35,702 nt of DNA from Asaia bogorensis (GTDB lineage Bacteria; Pseudomonadota; Alphaproteobacteria; CACIAM-22H2): positions 1-35,702 of the forward strand of contig CAMDLT010000042.1 in NCBI GenBank assembly GCA_945901855.1, in the 5' to 3' direction. The position numbers and the translations under genes are program-made. Each line of letters opens with the position of its first letter. The stretch's first letter is position 1. Below, piece after piece: positions 16,083 to 24,341 of the stretch. Below the pieces are notes generated by a model. It was not told the origin of the DNA. It did not search any database and saw nothing but the letters and a program-made list of their open reading frames with translations.

Positions 16083-17192
16083 CTATATGCGGCGCGAAAC
16101 CCGGCCCCCGGCCTGTCTGTCGACCAGGCCAGCCAGCTCAAGATCGAGCAGGGCGGCGAGGACAACGGGGGCGGACAATTGGCACTCGCGCACGATTTCG
16201 TCAACTAACGTCGGCGACGGGGCCAAGGCCGAAAGGATTGTTTCGCGGGCTTTTGAGATCTCGGTTTCCGTTATATTACAGATATTTACTTGCGAAACCT
16301 CGTGTGAAAAATCAGGCGATCTGGCGCCAACTCGCAAGATGACATCCAGCACGTCGCGTGCACTTTCGACCAGCGTCGCGCCCTGGCGCAGAAGATCGTT
16401 TGCCCCTTTGGCGCGCGGATCGAGCGGCGATCCGGGGACAGCAAAAACCTCGCGCCCTTGCTCGCCTGCGAGCCTTGCAGTGATCAACGAGCCCGAGCGC
16501 AAGGCGGCTTCGACCACCAGCGTGCCGCTGCTCATGCCCGAGACGATGCGGTTGCGGCGCGGGAAATGGCGCGCTTGGGGCACTTCGCCCCAGCGAATTT
16601 CCGATACGACCGCTCCGCTGGCGGCAATGCGATCGTACAGGTCTTTGTTTTCGCTCGGGTATACAAAATCGACGCCGCCGGCCATGACCGCGACCGTGCC
16701 GCTTGCCAACGCGCCTTGGTGGGCGGCCGTGTCGATGCCCCGCGCGAGGCCCGAGACGATGGCAATGCCCGCTGCCCCGAGCTCGTGCGCCAATTCGCGT
16801 GCGAAGCGCTGGCCGTTCAAGGACGCGTTGCGCGCCCCGACGATAGCCAAACAGGGGCGGTTCCAGACATGGGCAAACCCGAGCACCGACAAGATCGGCG
16901 GCGCGTCTTCGATATGGGCAAGCAAAGCCGGGTAGTCAGGATCGCCCTTGGCGAGCAGACGTCCGCCGAATTTTTCGACCGCCGCGATTTCGACCATCGC
17001 TTCGGCGCGGCCGGCGATGCGGATGGTGCGTTTGCCAGCGCGCTTGGCCAGATCCGGGATCGCCGCCAGTGCAGCCGCCGCGCTGCCGTAACGTGCCAGC
17101 AACTGGCGGAAGGCGATGGGACCGACATTTTCGCTGCGAATCAGGCGCAGCCAGTCGCACAGTTCCTCGCGGTCGAGCGGTTTGGCGTTCAT
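16083..17192 (-). CDS. dprA: DNA-processing protein DprA
   Basis: A 369-residue protein that binds incoming single-stranded DNA and loads RecA during transformation. An N-terminal helical domain (1-75) is followed by the extended Rossmann fold with IVGARNAS, SGLARGIDTAAH, GGVDFVYP and RSGSLITARLAGEQGREVFAVPG, and a C-terminal winged-helix domain (about 310-365). ATG 17192 gives the expected start; the frame stays open upstream into plsY. The linker between the Rossmann and winged-helix domains (around 16255-16305) is unusually AT-rich and uses the rare codon ATA. It sits between plsY and topA, the usual alphaproteobacterial place. Confidence 0.95.
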   Translation of the reverse strand: MNAKPLDREELCDWLRLIRSENVGPIAFRQLLARYGSAAAALAAIPDLAKRAGKRTIRIAGRAEAMVEIAAVEKFGGRLLAKGDPDYPALLAHIEDAPPILSVLGFAHVWNRPCLAIVGARNASLNGQRFARELAHELGAAGIAIVSGLARGIDTAAHQGALASGTVAVMAGGVDFVYPSENKDLYDRIAASGAVVSEIRWGEVPQARHFPRRNRIVSGMSSGTLVVEAALRSGSLITARLAGEQGREVFAVPGSPLDPRAKGANDLLRQGATLVESARDVLDVILRVGARSPDFSHEVSQVNICNITETEISKARETILSALAPSPTLVDEIVRECQLSAPVVLAALLDLELAGLVDRQAGGRVSRRI

Positions 17193-17223
17193 CGCGGAAT
17201 TTAGACGGACGGGTTTTACGAAG

Positions 17224-17892
17224 TCAACCCTTGGTCGGTACTGGCTTTTTTTGCCCAATTTTGGGCTCGGTGCCGGCGAGCAGGCGCCGGATGTTGCTCT
17301 CATGCTTGATCCAAACAAGCACGGCAACCGCAGCCGCAAAACCGGCCAGTTGCAGATCGCCGCCCATCTCTGCACCCGGCGCCCATAGGCGCGGCAAGTA
17401 CCAAGCATGGAACGGGGCAGCCGCAACCGCGACCAACGAGGCCAGCGACGAATACCGGAAAACGAGCGCGACCAGCAGCCACGTTGCGCATGCGGCAAGT
17501 CCAATGGGCCAGGCGATCGCCAACAGCGTCCCCAGCACGGTCGCAACGCCCTTGCCGCCTTTGAAGCCGAGCCAGACGGGAAAGAGATGGCCAAGCAACG
17601 CGCCGAAACCCGCGACCAGCGCCGTATCCGGCCCCCAGACGGCGCGCAAGACGAGTACGGCGATCGCCCCCTTGCCGGAGTCGAGCAGCAAGGTTGCCAG
17701 CGCTATCGGCTTATTGCCGGTGCGCAAAACATTGGTTGCCCCGATGCTTCCTGACCCAATTTTTCGGATGTCGCCGTAGCCAGCCATGCGCGCAAGCACC
17801 AGCCCGAACGGCACGGACCCCAGCAAATAGCCCGCCACCAAAGCCGCCGACAAATAGGGCCAAGCCAATGCGAGCGTATCGGGATCGAACAT
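17224..17892 (-). CDS. plsY: acyl-phosphate:glycerol-3-phosphate acyltransferase PlsY
   Basis: A 222-residue integral membrane acyltransferase that makes lysophosphatidate from acyl-phosphate and glycerol-3-phosphate, the first step of phospholipid synthesis. All three family motifs are present: GSGSIGATNVLR (about 46-57), the glycine-rich FPVWLGFKGGKGVAT (about 104-118) and KHESNIRRLL near the C-terminus. Five or so hydrophobic segments fit the known topology. The usual GN in motif 1 is GS here, a mild variation. It is six bases downstream of the pyrC-like gene and 31 bp before dprA, within one operon. Confidence 0.95.
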   Translation of the reverse strand: MFDPDTLALAWPYLSAALVAGYLLGSVPFGLVLARMAGYGDIRKIGSGSIGATNVLRTGNKPIALATLLLDSGKGAIAVLVLRAVWGPDTALVAGFGALLGHLFPVWLGFKGGKGVATVLGTLLAIAWPIGLAACATWLLVALVFRYSSLASLVAVAAAPFHAWYLPRLWAPGAEMGGDLQLAGFAAAVAVLVWIKHESNIRRLLAGTEPKIGQKKPVPTKG

Positions 17893-17898
17893 CGTGCT

Positions 17899-19242
17899 TT
17901 AGTTCGCGACAAAAATCGGAATGCCGGCGGCGAACGTGCGCACGGCGCGCCCCTGCACGAGCCGACCGTCGAACGCCGAATTCTTCGACTTGGATTGCAG
18001 CGCTTTGGCGTCGATGCGCCACGGCACGTCGGGGTCGAACAGGACAAAGTCGGCGGCGAGCCCCTTGGACAAGCGGCCTTCTTTGAGGCCGAGCAGGCTT
18101 GCGGGCGCGCTCGTCACTTTGCGCAACGCGTCGAGCAAGCCGAGCTGCTTGTTGTGCACCAGTTCGAGCGTGACCGGCAGCAGCGATTCGAGTCCGACCG
18201 TGCCGAAAGCGGCTTGGGCAAGCGGCAGGCGTTTGGAATCTTGGTCGTGCGGCGAATGGTCGGACGCGATCGCGTCGATCGTGCCGTCTTGCAAAGCGGC
18301 GACGACCGCGCGTCGGTCGCTTTCCGCACGCAGCGGCGGCGAGACTTTTGCAAAAGTGCGGTAGTCGCTGAGCGCAAGCTCGTTGAGTGCAAAATAGTGC
18401 GGGGCCGTGTCGCACGTCACATGCAGGCCGCGCCGCTTGGCATTGCGGATCGCTTCGAGCCCTTCGGCGGTTGTCACATGCGCGAAATGCAGACGCCCGC
18501 CGGTAAGCTCGGCCAGACGCAGATCGCGCTCGATTTGGATGATCTCGGCTGCGGCGGGCGACCCCGGAATGCCGAGGCGCGTGGAAAGTTCGCCCTCGTT
18601 CATCGCACCGCGCGACAAGATCGGCTCTTCCGGATGCTGGATGATCGCTTTGCCGAAGGTGCGCGCGTACGAGAGGGCGCGACGCAGCAATTGCGGGTCC
18701 GCGATCGCGTGCGTGGCATCGGTGAAGCCGAGTGCCCCTGCTGCCGCGAGCAGGCCGAACTCGGTCATTTCTTTGCCGAGCAGGCCGCGCGTGACGGCCG
18801 CATACGTATGCACGCGCACGAGGCTGGTTTCGCGCGCCAAACGCGCAACCGATTCCACCAGTGCCGCATCGTCGATCGTGGGCCGCGTGTTGGGCAGGGC
18901 AACCATGGTGGTAACGCCGCCCACGGCCGCCGCTTCGCTCGCGGTCGAAATCGTTTCTTTATGTTCTTCGCCGGGCTCGCGCAATTGTACGCGCATATCG
19001 ACCAAGCCGGGCGCGAGGCACAGTCCCTGGCAATCGATCGTCTCGATGCCGGTTGCAGCCAGTGCGCCCGCAGTTGCCAGATGCGAGCCGATTTCGGCGA
19101 CCGTGCCGTTGCGCACGACCATGCCGCCCGGCGCGTCGAGCGACGATGCGGGGTCGAGCAAGCGCGCATTGACATAGGCGACCGCCGGGCCGCCCCGCCC
19201 GCCCGGCGTTTTTGCGGGCACGATGCCGTCGGGATATCTCAA
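17899..19242 (-). CDS. pyrC: dihydroorotase-like protein lacking the HxH zinc motif (PyrC/PyrX type)
   Basis: A 447-residue class I dihydroorotase homologue (amidohydrolase TIM barrel). The first zinc motif, normally DxHxHLREPG, reads D82-M-R84-V-Q86-LREPG, so both histidines are missing. Later positions persist: the Asp in GFTDATH, His in IIQHPEEP, His in HFAHVTT, and Asp in SDHSPHDQ. Pseudomonas encodes an inactive PyrC' with the same loss, which scaffolds aspartate carbamoyltransferase. By analogy this may be a structural partner of the adjacent PyrB, with an active dihydroorotase elsewhere. The TTG start at 19242 is chosen because it overlaps the pyrB stop (TTGA) and GGGAG lies six bases upstream; GTG at 19221 is the alternative. 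Confidence 0.85.
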   Translation of the reverse strand: MRYPDGIVPAKTPGGRGGPAVAYVNARLLDPASSLDAPGGMVVRNGTVAEIGSHLATAGALAATGIETIDCQGLCLAPGLVDMRVQLREPGEEHKETISTASEAAAVGGVTTMVALPNTRPTIDDAALVESVARLARETSLVRVHTYAAVTRGLLGKEMTEFGLLAAAGALGFTDATHAIADPQLLRRALSYARTFGKAIIQHPEEPILSRGAMNEGELSTRLGIPGSPAAAEIIQIERDLRLAELTGGRLHFAHVTTAEGLEAIRNAKRRGLHVTCDTAPHYFALNELALSDYRTFAKVSPPLRAESDRRAVVAALQDGTIDAIASDHSPHDQDSKRLPLAQAAFGTVGLESLLPVTLELVHNKQLGLLDALRKVTSAPASLLGLKEGRLSKGLAADFVLFDPDVPWRIDAKALQSKSKNSAFDGRLVQGRAVRTFAAGIPIFVAN

Positions 19243-20210
19243 AGGCCGCTCCCGCTGTTGGCCACAAGATTGCGCGTCAGCAGATCGAGGCACGCCATGC
19301 GCACGGCAACGCCCATTTCGACCTGCTCGCGAATGAGCGATCGATCGACATCGTCGGCAACTTCGCTGTCGATTTCGACGCCGCGATTCATGGGGCCTGG
19401 ATGCATGATCAGCGCGTCGGGTTTGGCAACGCTGAGCTTTTCGTAGTCGAGCCCGTAATGGCGGAAATATTCGCGCACCGAGGGCACAAAATTGCCCTGC
19501 ATACGCTCGGTCTGCAAGCGCAGCATCATGACGATGTCCACGCCCTCCAGCCCTTTGCGCATATCGTGGAAGACTTCGACGCCCATGCGGTCGATCGCGG
19601 TCGGCATCAAGGTGGGCGGACCGACGACCCGCACGCGCGCGCCCATCGTAGCCAGCAAATGGATGTTCGAACGCGCCACGCGGCTGTGCAAAATGTCGCC
19701 GCAAATGGCGACGAGCAGGCCTTGCAGGCGCTTCTTGTGGCGCCTGATCGCGAGCGCGTCGAGCAGGGCTTGCGTGGGGTGTTCGTGCGTGCCGTCGCCG
19801 CCGTTGATTACGGCGCAATCGACTTTTTCCGACAGAAGCTTGACGGCACCCGAGTCCGGATGGCGCACGATCAAAACGTCGGGCAGCATCGCGTTCATGG
19901 TGACGGCTGTATCCATCAAGGTTTCGCCCTTTTTGATGGACGAAACTTCGGCCGACATGTTGACCACGTCGCCGCCCAGGCGTTTGCCCGCAAGCTCGAA
20001 CGAGGTGCGCGTGCGCGTCGAGTTTTCGAAGAAGAGATTGATGATCGTGCGGCCCCGCAGCAGCGTACTTTTGGCGCCGCGCGCGCGGTTCTGTTCGACA
20101 TACGATTCGGAAAGGTCGAGGAGGAGCGTGATTTCCTCGGCCGATAGGCCCTCGATGCCCAAAAGATGGCGGGTACGAAGGCGGCCTGCGGGAAAAGCAT
20201 TTTGGGACAT
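19239..20210 (-). CDS. pyrB: aspartate carbamoyltransferase catalytic subunit
   Basis: A 323-residue enzyme that forms carbamoyl-aspartate from carbamoyl phosphate and aspartate, the committed pyrimidine step. Motifs present are the carbamoyl-phosphate loop [39 protein letters not shown] and [14 protein letters not shown] 20210 gives the standard length; the longer frame to 20450 crosses the promoter region and is not conserved. The stop overlaps the TTG start of the dihydroorotase-like gene, so the two products are made together, fitting a PyrB-PyrC' complex. No pyrI-type regulatory subunit gene is nearby. Confidence 0.96.
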   Translation of the reverse strand: MSQNAFPAGRLRTRHLLGIEGLSAEEITLLLDLSESYVEQNRARGAKSTLLRGRTIINLFFENSTRTRTSFELAGKRLGGDVVNMSAEVSSIKKGETLMDTAVTMNAMLPDVLIVRHPDSGAVKLLSEKVDCAVINGGDGTHEHPTQALLDALAIRRHKKRLQGLLVAICGDILHSRVARSNIHLLATMGARVRVVGPPTLMPTAIDRMGVEVFHDMRKGLEGVDIVMMLRLQTERMQGNFVPSVREYFRHYGLDYEKLSVAKPDALIMHPGPMNRGVEIDSEVADDVDRSLIREQVEMGVAVRMACLDLLTRNLVANSGSGL

Positions 20211-20219
20211 CAAAGCCGC

Positions 20220-20248
20220 GTTATATCGACCGCAGCCTCGCCTCGCAA
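20220..20248 (-). promoter_or_regulatory. candidate promoter of pyrB
   Basis: On the minus strand TTGCGA (20248-20243) and TATAAC (20225-20220) are separated by 17 bp. A start site about seven bases past the -10 would fall within a few bases of the pyrB ATG at 20210, giving a nearly leaderless mRNA. The -35 is only a partial match. Confidence 0.35.
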
Positions 20249-20259
20249 GGCGCTCGATA

Positions 20260-20274
20260 GCAAATTCGATTTGC
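20260..20274. repeat. 15-bp inverted repeat upstream of pyrB
   Basis: Arms GCAAAT and ATTTGC around TCG, a perfect palindrome. It lies 12 bp upstream of the candidate pyrB -35, where a transcription factor could bind. Role unproven. Confidence 0.4.
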
Positions 20275-20374
20275 GCAAGGAAACCAACCGTTAACCGCTC
20301 GACCGACAACCTTCGCCGGATCAAAGCACGGCATTCCAAGGCGACGACTCGCGGCGATGCCCTCGCGCACGCGG

Positions 20375-21928
20375 TCAAGGCACGTCGAGGGTCGTTTCGA
20401 AGACAAGCTTTTTGAAGTCGGTGACGAGCGCGTCGAGGCGCATTTGCCATCCCCCGCCACCCGCCAGCAGCGGAACCTGCGCGCGGTAATGGCCCGGTGC
20501 GATGCGGGTGGTGGCGATGTGCAGGGCTTCGATGCCGCGCGCGGCGCTGGCCAGTTCCAATCGCAGATCGAGCGGTTCGAATGGCTGCAGGGCTGGCGTT
20601 GCAAGAAAGAATTCAAGCGTCGTTGCCGTCACTTGCACCGTCAGCTGATGGCCCTCGCGCATCAGCGCAAGCGTTTTGCCCCCGTTTGCCGCGTGGCGAT
20701 GGGCGCCATCGATGCGCATCGGCGGTGTCTGGCTCAAGACCGCCGTCAGTCCGATCAGCGCGACTGCGAGCGCCAGATCGAGCCGCAGATTGCGTCGCAA
20801 ACGGCCGCGTGCGGTCCCATCGGTCGCCAAAATCGGCACGAGGCCCCAACGATTATGTGCGCCAACAGCCAACAGCGCGACGAGCAACGCCGCTTTGGCG
20901 GCCAAAAGCTTGGCGTAGGTCGCCTCGAACGCCGTTTCGAGTGTTACGCGCGTGACCGCAAGATATAAGGTCCCGAGCGCTAGCCCGACGAGCATCGCAA
21001 GCGCGAAATCTGAAAAACGTCGCGCCGCCTGCTGCAGCGGCCCAGAGCCGTCGCGTGCCGCCAAAGCATGCAACGGCCAAAATGCGCCGAGCCACAGGAA
21101 GGCACAAAAACTATGCAGCGTCTGGGCGAGCATTGCCGCGATGCTGCCCGATGCCGCATGTCCGGTCGCAGCGGTGCCCATTGCAACCAACCCCAGTCCG
21201 GCAGCGGCGAGCCCGGCATTTTCGCGCTGCAATGCGCGAGCACTTGCCGACAGTCCTGCAAGGATGAGGAGGGCTGCAGTGGCGACCGAAAACTTGGCGC
21301 CGAGAATCCAGACCGATGCGTCGAACAGCGTTGGCGCGTTCGTCAAGTTCGCGCCTGCAACGCCGATACCGGCAACGCTTGCGATGGCGGCAACGCCAAG
21401 GGCAGCCAAAAAAACTTCGGGGAGCATTTTCCGGCGCGCGATCGCGACGGCAAAAAAGACACCGCCCACGCCAAGTGCCAACGCTGCGTCGCGCACGAAG
21501 CGTACGCCGATCGATGCCAGCCGCCAGCTCGACGTGCCGGTGTCCTCACTCGGTACCGACAGCAACTCGGTGCCGATCTCGCCCACCGAAAATTGGATGG
21601 CGCCTGCAATGGGATGCGTGTCTGCGGAGGCGACGCGAAAGCTTGCCACATATTGCCCCGGCGGCAAGCCGGCCGGCAGCGCGAGCACGACTTCGCCGTT
21701 TCTGGAAATGGCGCCGTCGGGCCCTGCAAGCGTACGGCCCGTCGCATCGACAAGCCGTACGCCAACCGGCACGACGGTTTCGTTGAATTGGAATACCAAT
21801 GTATCGGGCGGCTGCCGAAGGACGGCGCCGTCGAGCGGCGCCGTCCCCAGCAAGACGGCATGCGCGTTCGCCATCGTCGGGCTGCACAAGACGAACAGCG
21901 CGGCGAGGATTGCGAGCAGGCGCGTCAT
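20375..21928 (-). CDS. CopC-CopD fusion copper protein (YcnJ-like)
   Basis: A 517-residue protein with a signal peptide ending ...TMANA, so the mature chain begins with H23 (HAVLLGTAP). An N-terminal His is the key Cu(II) ligand of CopC domains, and the CopC core ends with [14 protein letters not shown] (about residue 115). A CopD-type membrane domain of about eight helices follows, with conserved histidines in TGHAASG and [16 protein letters not shown]. The last about 100 residues form a beta-rich periplasmic domain like YtkA/FixH. This order matches Bacillus YcnJ, a copper importer. YcnI is encoded 13 bp upstream, as in the ycn locus. Import rather than export is inferred from that resemblance. 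Confidence 0.85.
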   Translation of the reverse strand: MTRLLAILAALFVLCSPTMANAHAVLLGTAPLDGAVLRQPPDTLVFQFNETVVPVGVRLVDATGRTLAGPDGAISRNGEVVLALPAGLPPGQYVASFRVASADTHPIAGAIQFSVGEIGTELLSVPSEDTGTSSWRLASIGVRFVRDAALALGVGGVFFAVAIARRKMLPEVFLAALGVAAIASVAGIGVAGANLTNAPTLFDASVWILGAKFSVATAALLILAGLSASARALQRENAGLAAAGLGLVAMGTAATGHAASGSIAAMLAQTLHSFCAFLWLGAFWPLHALAARDGSGPLQQAARRFSDFALAMLVGLALGTLYLAVTRVTLETAFEATYAKLLAAKAALLVALLAVGAHNRWGLVPILATDGTARGRLRRNLRLDLALAVALIGLTAVLSQTPPMRIDGAHRHAANGGKTLALMREGHQLTVQVTATTLEFFLATPALQPFEPLDLRLELASAARGIEALHIATTRIAPGHYRAQVPLLAGGGGWQMRLDALVTDFKKLVFETTLDVP

Positions 21929-21941
21929 TGACGTCGCCCCC

Positions 21942-22454
21942 TCAATTGCGGGGCGTCAAGCGCAGCGCCGGCGCGGGATAGCGATCCGCCGACGCCGGAC
22001 GTCCTGCGGTCGGCACTTCGATCCAGCGATCGGTGCCGCGTTCGCATTCCGAAACGGTCGGAAAATGGATCGTCTCGCCGGGGTTGTTGGGCAGCGTGCC
22101 GCGCAGCACGAACTCGTCGTAATGTTCGTCGAGCAGGCGCCCGCCGCTCCATACGACCTCGCGCACGCCCTCGGTGATCTGCGTGCCGTGGTCGCCCGCG
22201 ATCGGTTGCGGGTACTTGGCGTGCACCGTCGACAATTCCCAGCCCGCCTTTGGCATCGGCTTGACGTTCACCATGCCGTCGGGGATCTGCACGCGAAGGC
22301 GGATTGTGGGCGAACCGTCGCAGCCATGCGGAACCCGCAGGACGGCTTTGTAGGTGCTGCCTGCAACTGCTTGCGGCTGTTCGAGCGTTACATGGGCGTG
22401 GGCGCAAGTCGAAAGGCCGCACAAAAATGCGGCCGCGAAAACGGCTTTTTTCAT
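21942..22454 (-). CDS. ycnI: YcnI-like copper-binding protein (DUF1775)
   Basis: A 170-residue exported protein. The signal peptide ends STCAHA and the mature chain starts with H21 (HVTLEQPQA), the histidine that with Glu forms the Cu(II) site of YcnI proteins. DUF1775 features include LRVPHGCDGSPTIRLRVQIPDG, GWELS and DRWIEVP. It has no C-terminal membrane anchor, unlike Bacillus YcnI. It probably chelates periplasmic copper and passes it to the CopC-CopD protein encoded next. ATG 22454 is chosen for the signal peptide; the frame is open upstream into the DUF2946 gene. A 31-bp gap separates it from DUF2946. Confidence 0.9.
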   Translation of the reverse strand: MKKAVFAAAFLCGLSTCAHAHVTLEQPQAVAGSTYKAVLRVPHGCDGSPTIRLRVQIPDGMVNVKPMPKAGWELSTVHAKYPQPIAGDHGTQITEGVREVVWSGGRLLDEHYDEFVLRGTLPNNPGETIHFPTVSECERGTDRWIEVPTAGRPASADRYPAPALRLTPRN

Positions 22455-22485
22455 AACTAAACTCCTGATGGATCGGACGGAAAAG

Positions 22486-22845
22486 TTAACTCGTCTCGAT
22501 CGCAGCCGGAGGGGCGCGCGGTTGTTGGGGCGAGGCGCCATGGCGAAACGCAGGTCCAAACGCAACCGGCGTAAAAACAATCCGCGTTTCGTCGAACGCC
22601 AATCGCGTTGCGGCAGGCGCGGTCGGCGGCACGAAACCGCCCGCCTGCGGCAATTGGCAGAGCGGGCAGGCGGCCGCCGGTTGGGCTGCAGGCTGGTCGC
22701 TGTCGGGGGCGCACCAAACAAGATGTATGTCGTTTGCCGTCGGGGCTGCGTGCGCGACATGCGCGGACATGCCGCCGATTTGCAGCGCCACCGCAAGGGC
22801 GGCCAAAAACAGGCCAAGTTCGCGCCATATGCCTGATCGGATCAT
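22486..22845 (-). CDS. DUF2946 family exported protein
   Basis: A 119-residue protein with an N-terminal hydrophobic helix (about 10-28), a small extracytoplasmic part with C45 and a CPLC motif (C60, C63), and a proline-rich tail. This is the DUF2946 pattern; the family is regularly found beside copper-resistance and TonB genes, and the H/C residues suggest metal binding. The ATG at 22845 overlaps the stop of the upstream small membrane protein (ATGA). Function is inferred from the copper genes downstream. Confidence 0.75.
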   Translation of the reverse strand: MIRSGIWRELGLFLAALAVALQIGGMSAHVAHAAPTANDIHLVWCAPDSDQPAAQPAAACPLCQLPQAGGFVPPTAPAATRLAFDETRIVFTPVAFGPAFRHGASPQQPRAPPAAIETS

Positions 22846-23033
22846 CTTGTTACTTCGCGGAATACGCCCAGAATTGTCAAGCCAATGCCGCCCGCAAGCG
22901 CACAGGCTCCCACGACGCTAAGCAAGCGCGCGACCTGTTTGGCGGTGCTGGCGAGCAACAGGCCCGCGACGAGCGCGCCGACGCCCGCAAACAGCAGCAG
23001 CGCGCTCCACACGTCGGCCGTCAGCGGAATCAT
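22842..23033 (-). CDS. 63-residue two-helix membrane protein, unknown function
   Basis: The frame starts MIPLTADVWSALLLFAGVGA and has two hydrophobic segments (about 9-28 and 36-56) joined by a short basic loop (KQVARLL), so a hairpin membrane protein is likely. The start overlaps the CoA-transferase stop (ATGA) and the stop overlaps the DUF2946 start (ATGA). Coupling on both sides is strong evidence that it is translated. I do not recognise a family. Confidence 0.6.
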   Translation of the reverse strand: MIPLTADVWSALLLFAGVGALVAGLLLASTAKQVARLLSVVGACALAGGIGLTILGVFREVTR

Positions 23034-24256
23034 ACGATACCGTCGTCGCGCAGTTTGGCAATTTCTTCGGGACCCATGCCCAAGATTTCGCCCAGCACTT
23101 CGTCGGTATGCTGGCCGCAGACGGGCGGGGCGCGGCGATACGCGGGCGGCGTTTTCGACATCTTGATCGGGCTTGCGATCAGCGGCACGCTTTGGCCCGA
23201 GGCATGCGGCATGTCGATGCGCATGCCGCGCGCCTGCACTTGGCGGTCTTCGAAAACCTGTTTGACATCGTTGACGGGCGAGCACGGCACGCCCGCCGTT
23301 GCCAAACCGTCCACCCAGAATGCCTGGGACTTTTGCGCCGTGATCTTGTTCAGCGCCGCGACGAGCTCGCCGCGATTGGCGACGCGCGCGGGGTTGGTTT
23401 TGTAGCGCGGATCGGCGGCCAATTCGGGTACGCCGGCGAAGGCGCAGAGTTTGGCGAACTGTCCGTCGTTGCCGACTGCCAGAATGACAAACCCGTCCGC
23501 GCACGCAAAAACTTCGTACGGCACGATATTGGGATGCGCATTGCCTTGGCGCACGGGCGTTTTCCCCGAGACAAGGTAATTCAGTCCTTCGTTGGCAAGC
23601 CACGAGACTTGCGTGTCGAGCAGCGCCATATCGATATGCTGGCCGTCGCCCGTGCGATCGCGATGGCGCAAGGCTGCCAGGATTGAAACGGCCGCGTACA
23701 TGCCGGTCATGATGTCGGCAATGCCCACGCCTACTTTGTGGGGCTGGCTGCCGGGGGCGCCTTCGGCAGGTCCTGTGATCGACATGATGCCGCCGAGCGC
23801 TTGGGCCAGCATGTCGTAGCCTGCGCGCGGCGCGTAGGGGCCCGTCTGGCCGAAGCCTGTGATGGAGCAATAGACGAGACGCGGGAACTCGCCCGACAGC
23901 GTGGCGTAGTCGAGCCCGAATTTCGCGAGATCGCCGACCTTGAAATTCTCGATCATCACATCGGATTTGGCGATCAGCCGACGTGCCAGTTTTTGGCCTT
24001 CCGGCTTCGACAGATCGAGCGTCAGAGAACGCTTGTTGCGATTGGCCGAAAGATAATAGGCGCTCTCCGACGTGTCGTTGCCGGCCGCATCTTTGACGTA
24101 AGGCGGGCCCCATTTGCGCGTGTCGTCGCCCGCTCCCGCGCGTTCGATCTTGATAATGTCGGCCCCCAGATCGCCCAGCAGCTGCGTGCAGCTTGGCCCT
24201 GCGAGGATGCGCGTAAGGTCGAACACGCGAAGACCGGTCAGCGGCAGATCGGGCAT
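23030..24256 (-). CDS. class III CoA-transferase (CaiB/BaiF family)
   Basis: A 408-residue enzyme that moves CoA between carboxylic acids, cytoplasmic. It shows the family start PLTGLRVFDLTRILAGP, ADIIKIE, the active-site aspartate in YDMLAQALGG (about residue 150-170) and the C-terminal HTDEVLGEILG segment. Formyl-CoA, succinyl-CoA:mesaconate and carnitine CoA-transferases all share these, so the acyl donor and acceptor cannot be named. ATG 24256 (MPDLPLTG) is chosen by homologous starts over a frame opening at 24325. It is the first gene of an ATGA-coupled series into the copper genes, which is metabolically unexpected. Confidence 0.88.
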   Translation of the reverse strand: MPDLPLTGLRVFDLTRILAGPSCTQLLGDLGADIIKIERAGAGDDTRKWGPPYVKDAAGNDTSESAYYLSANRNKRSLTLDLSKPEGQKLARRLIAKSDVMIENFKVGDLAKFGLDYATLSGEFPRLVYCSITGFGQTGPYAPRAGYDMLAQALGGIMSITGPAEGAPGSQPHKVGVGIADIMTGMYAAVSILAALRHRDRTGDGQHIDMALLDTQVSWLANEGLNYLVSGKTPVRQGNAHPNIVPYEVFACADGFVILAVGNDGQFAKLCAFAGVPELAADPRYKTNPARVANRGELVAALNKITAQKSQAFWVDGLATAGVPCSPVNDVKQVFEDRQVQARGMRIDMPHASGQSVPLIASPIKMSKTPPAYRRAPPVCGQHTDEVLGEILGMGPEEIAKLRDDGIV

Positions 24257-24341
24257 AGACGAAACCTTGCAAGCGGCGAGGGCGGGAAATCGGCGGAATT
24301 TGACGCCTTGCCCGTGCATGCGCAAGCTTTATGCGGTCGCC

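Noticed and set aside
13073..16342. Long plus-strand frame of more than 1000 codons opposite topA and rnr
   Set aside because: It is antisense to topA, whose domains and active-site tyrosine are unmistakable. Its composition is R/A/D-rich as expected from the reverse strand of GC-rich codons.
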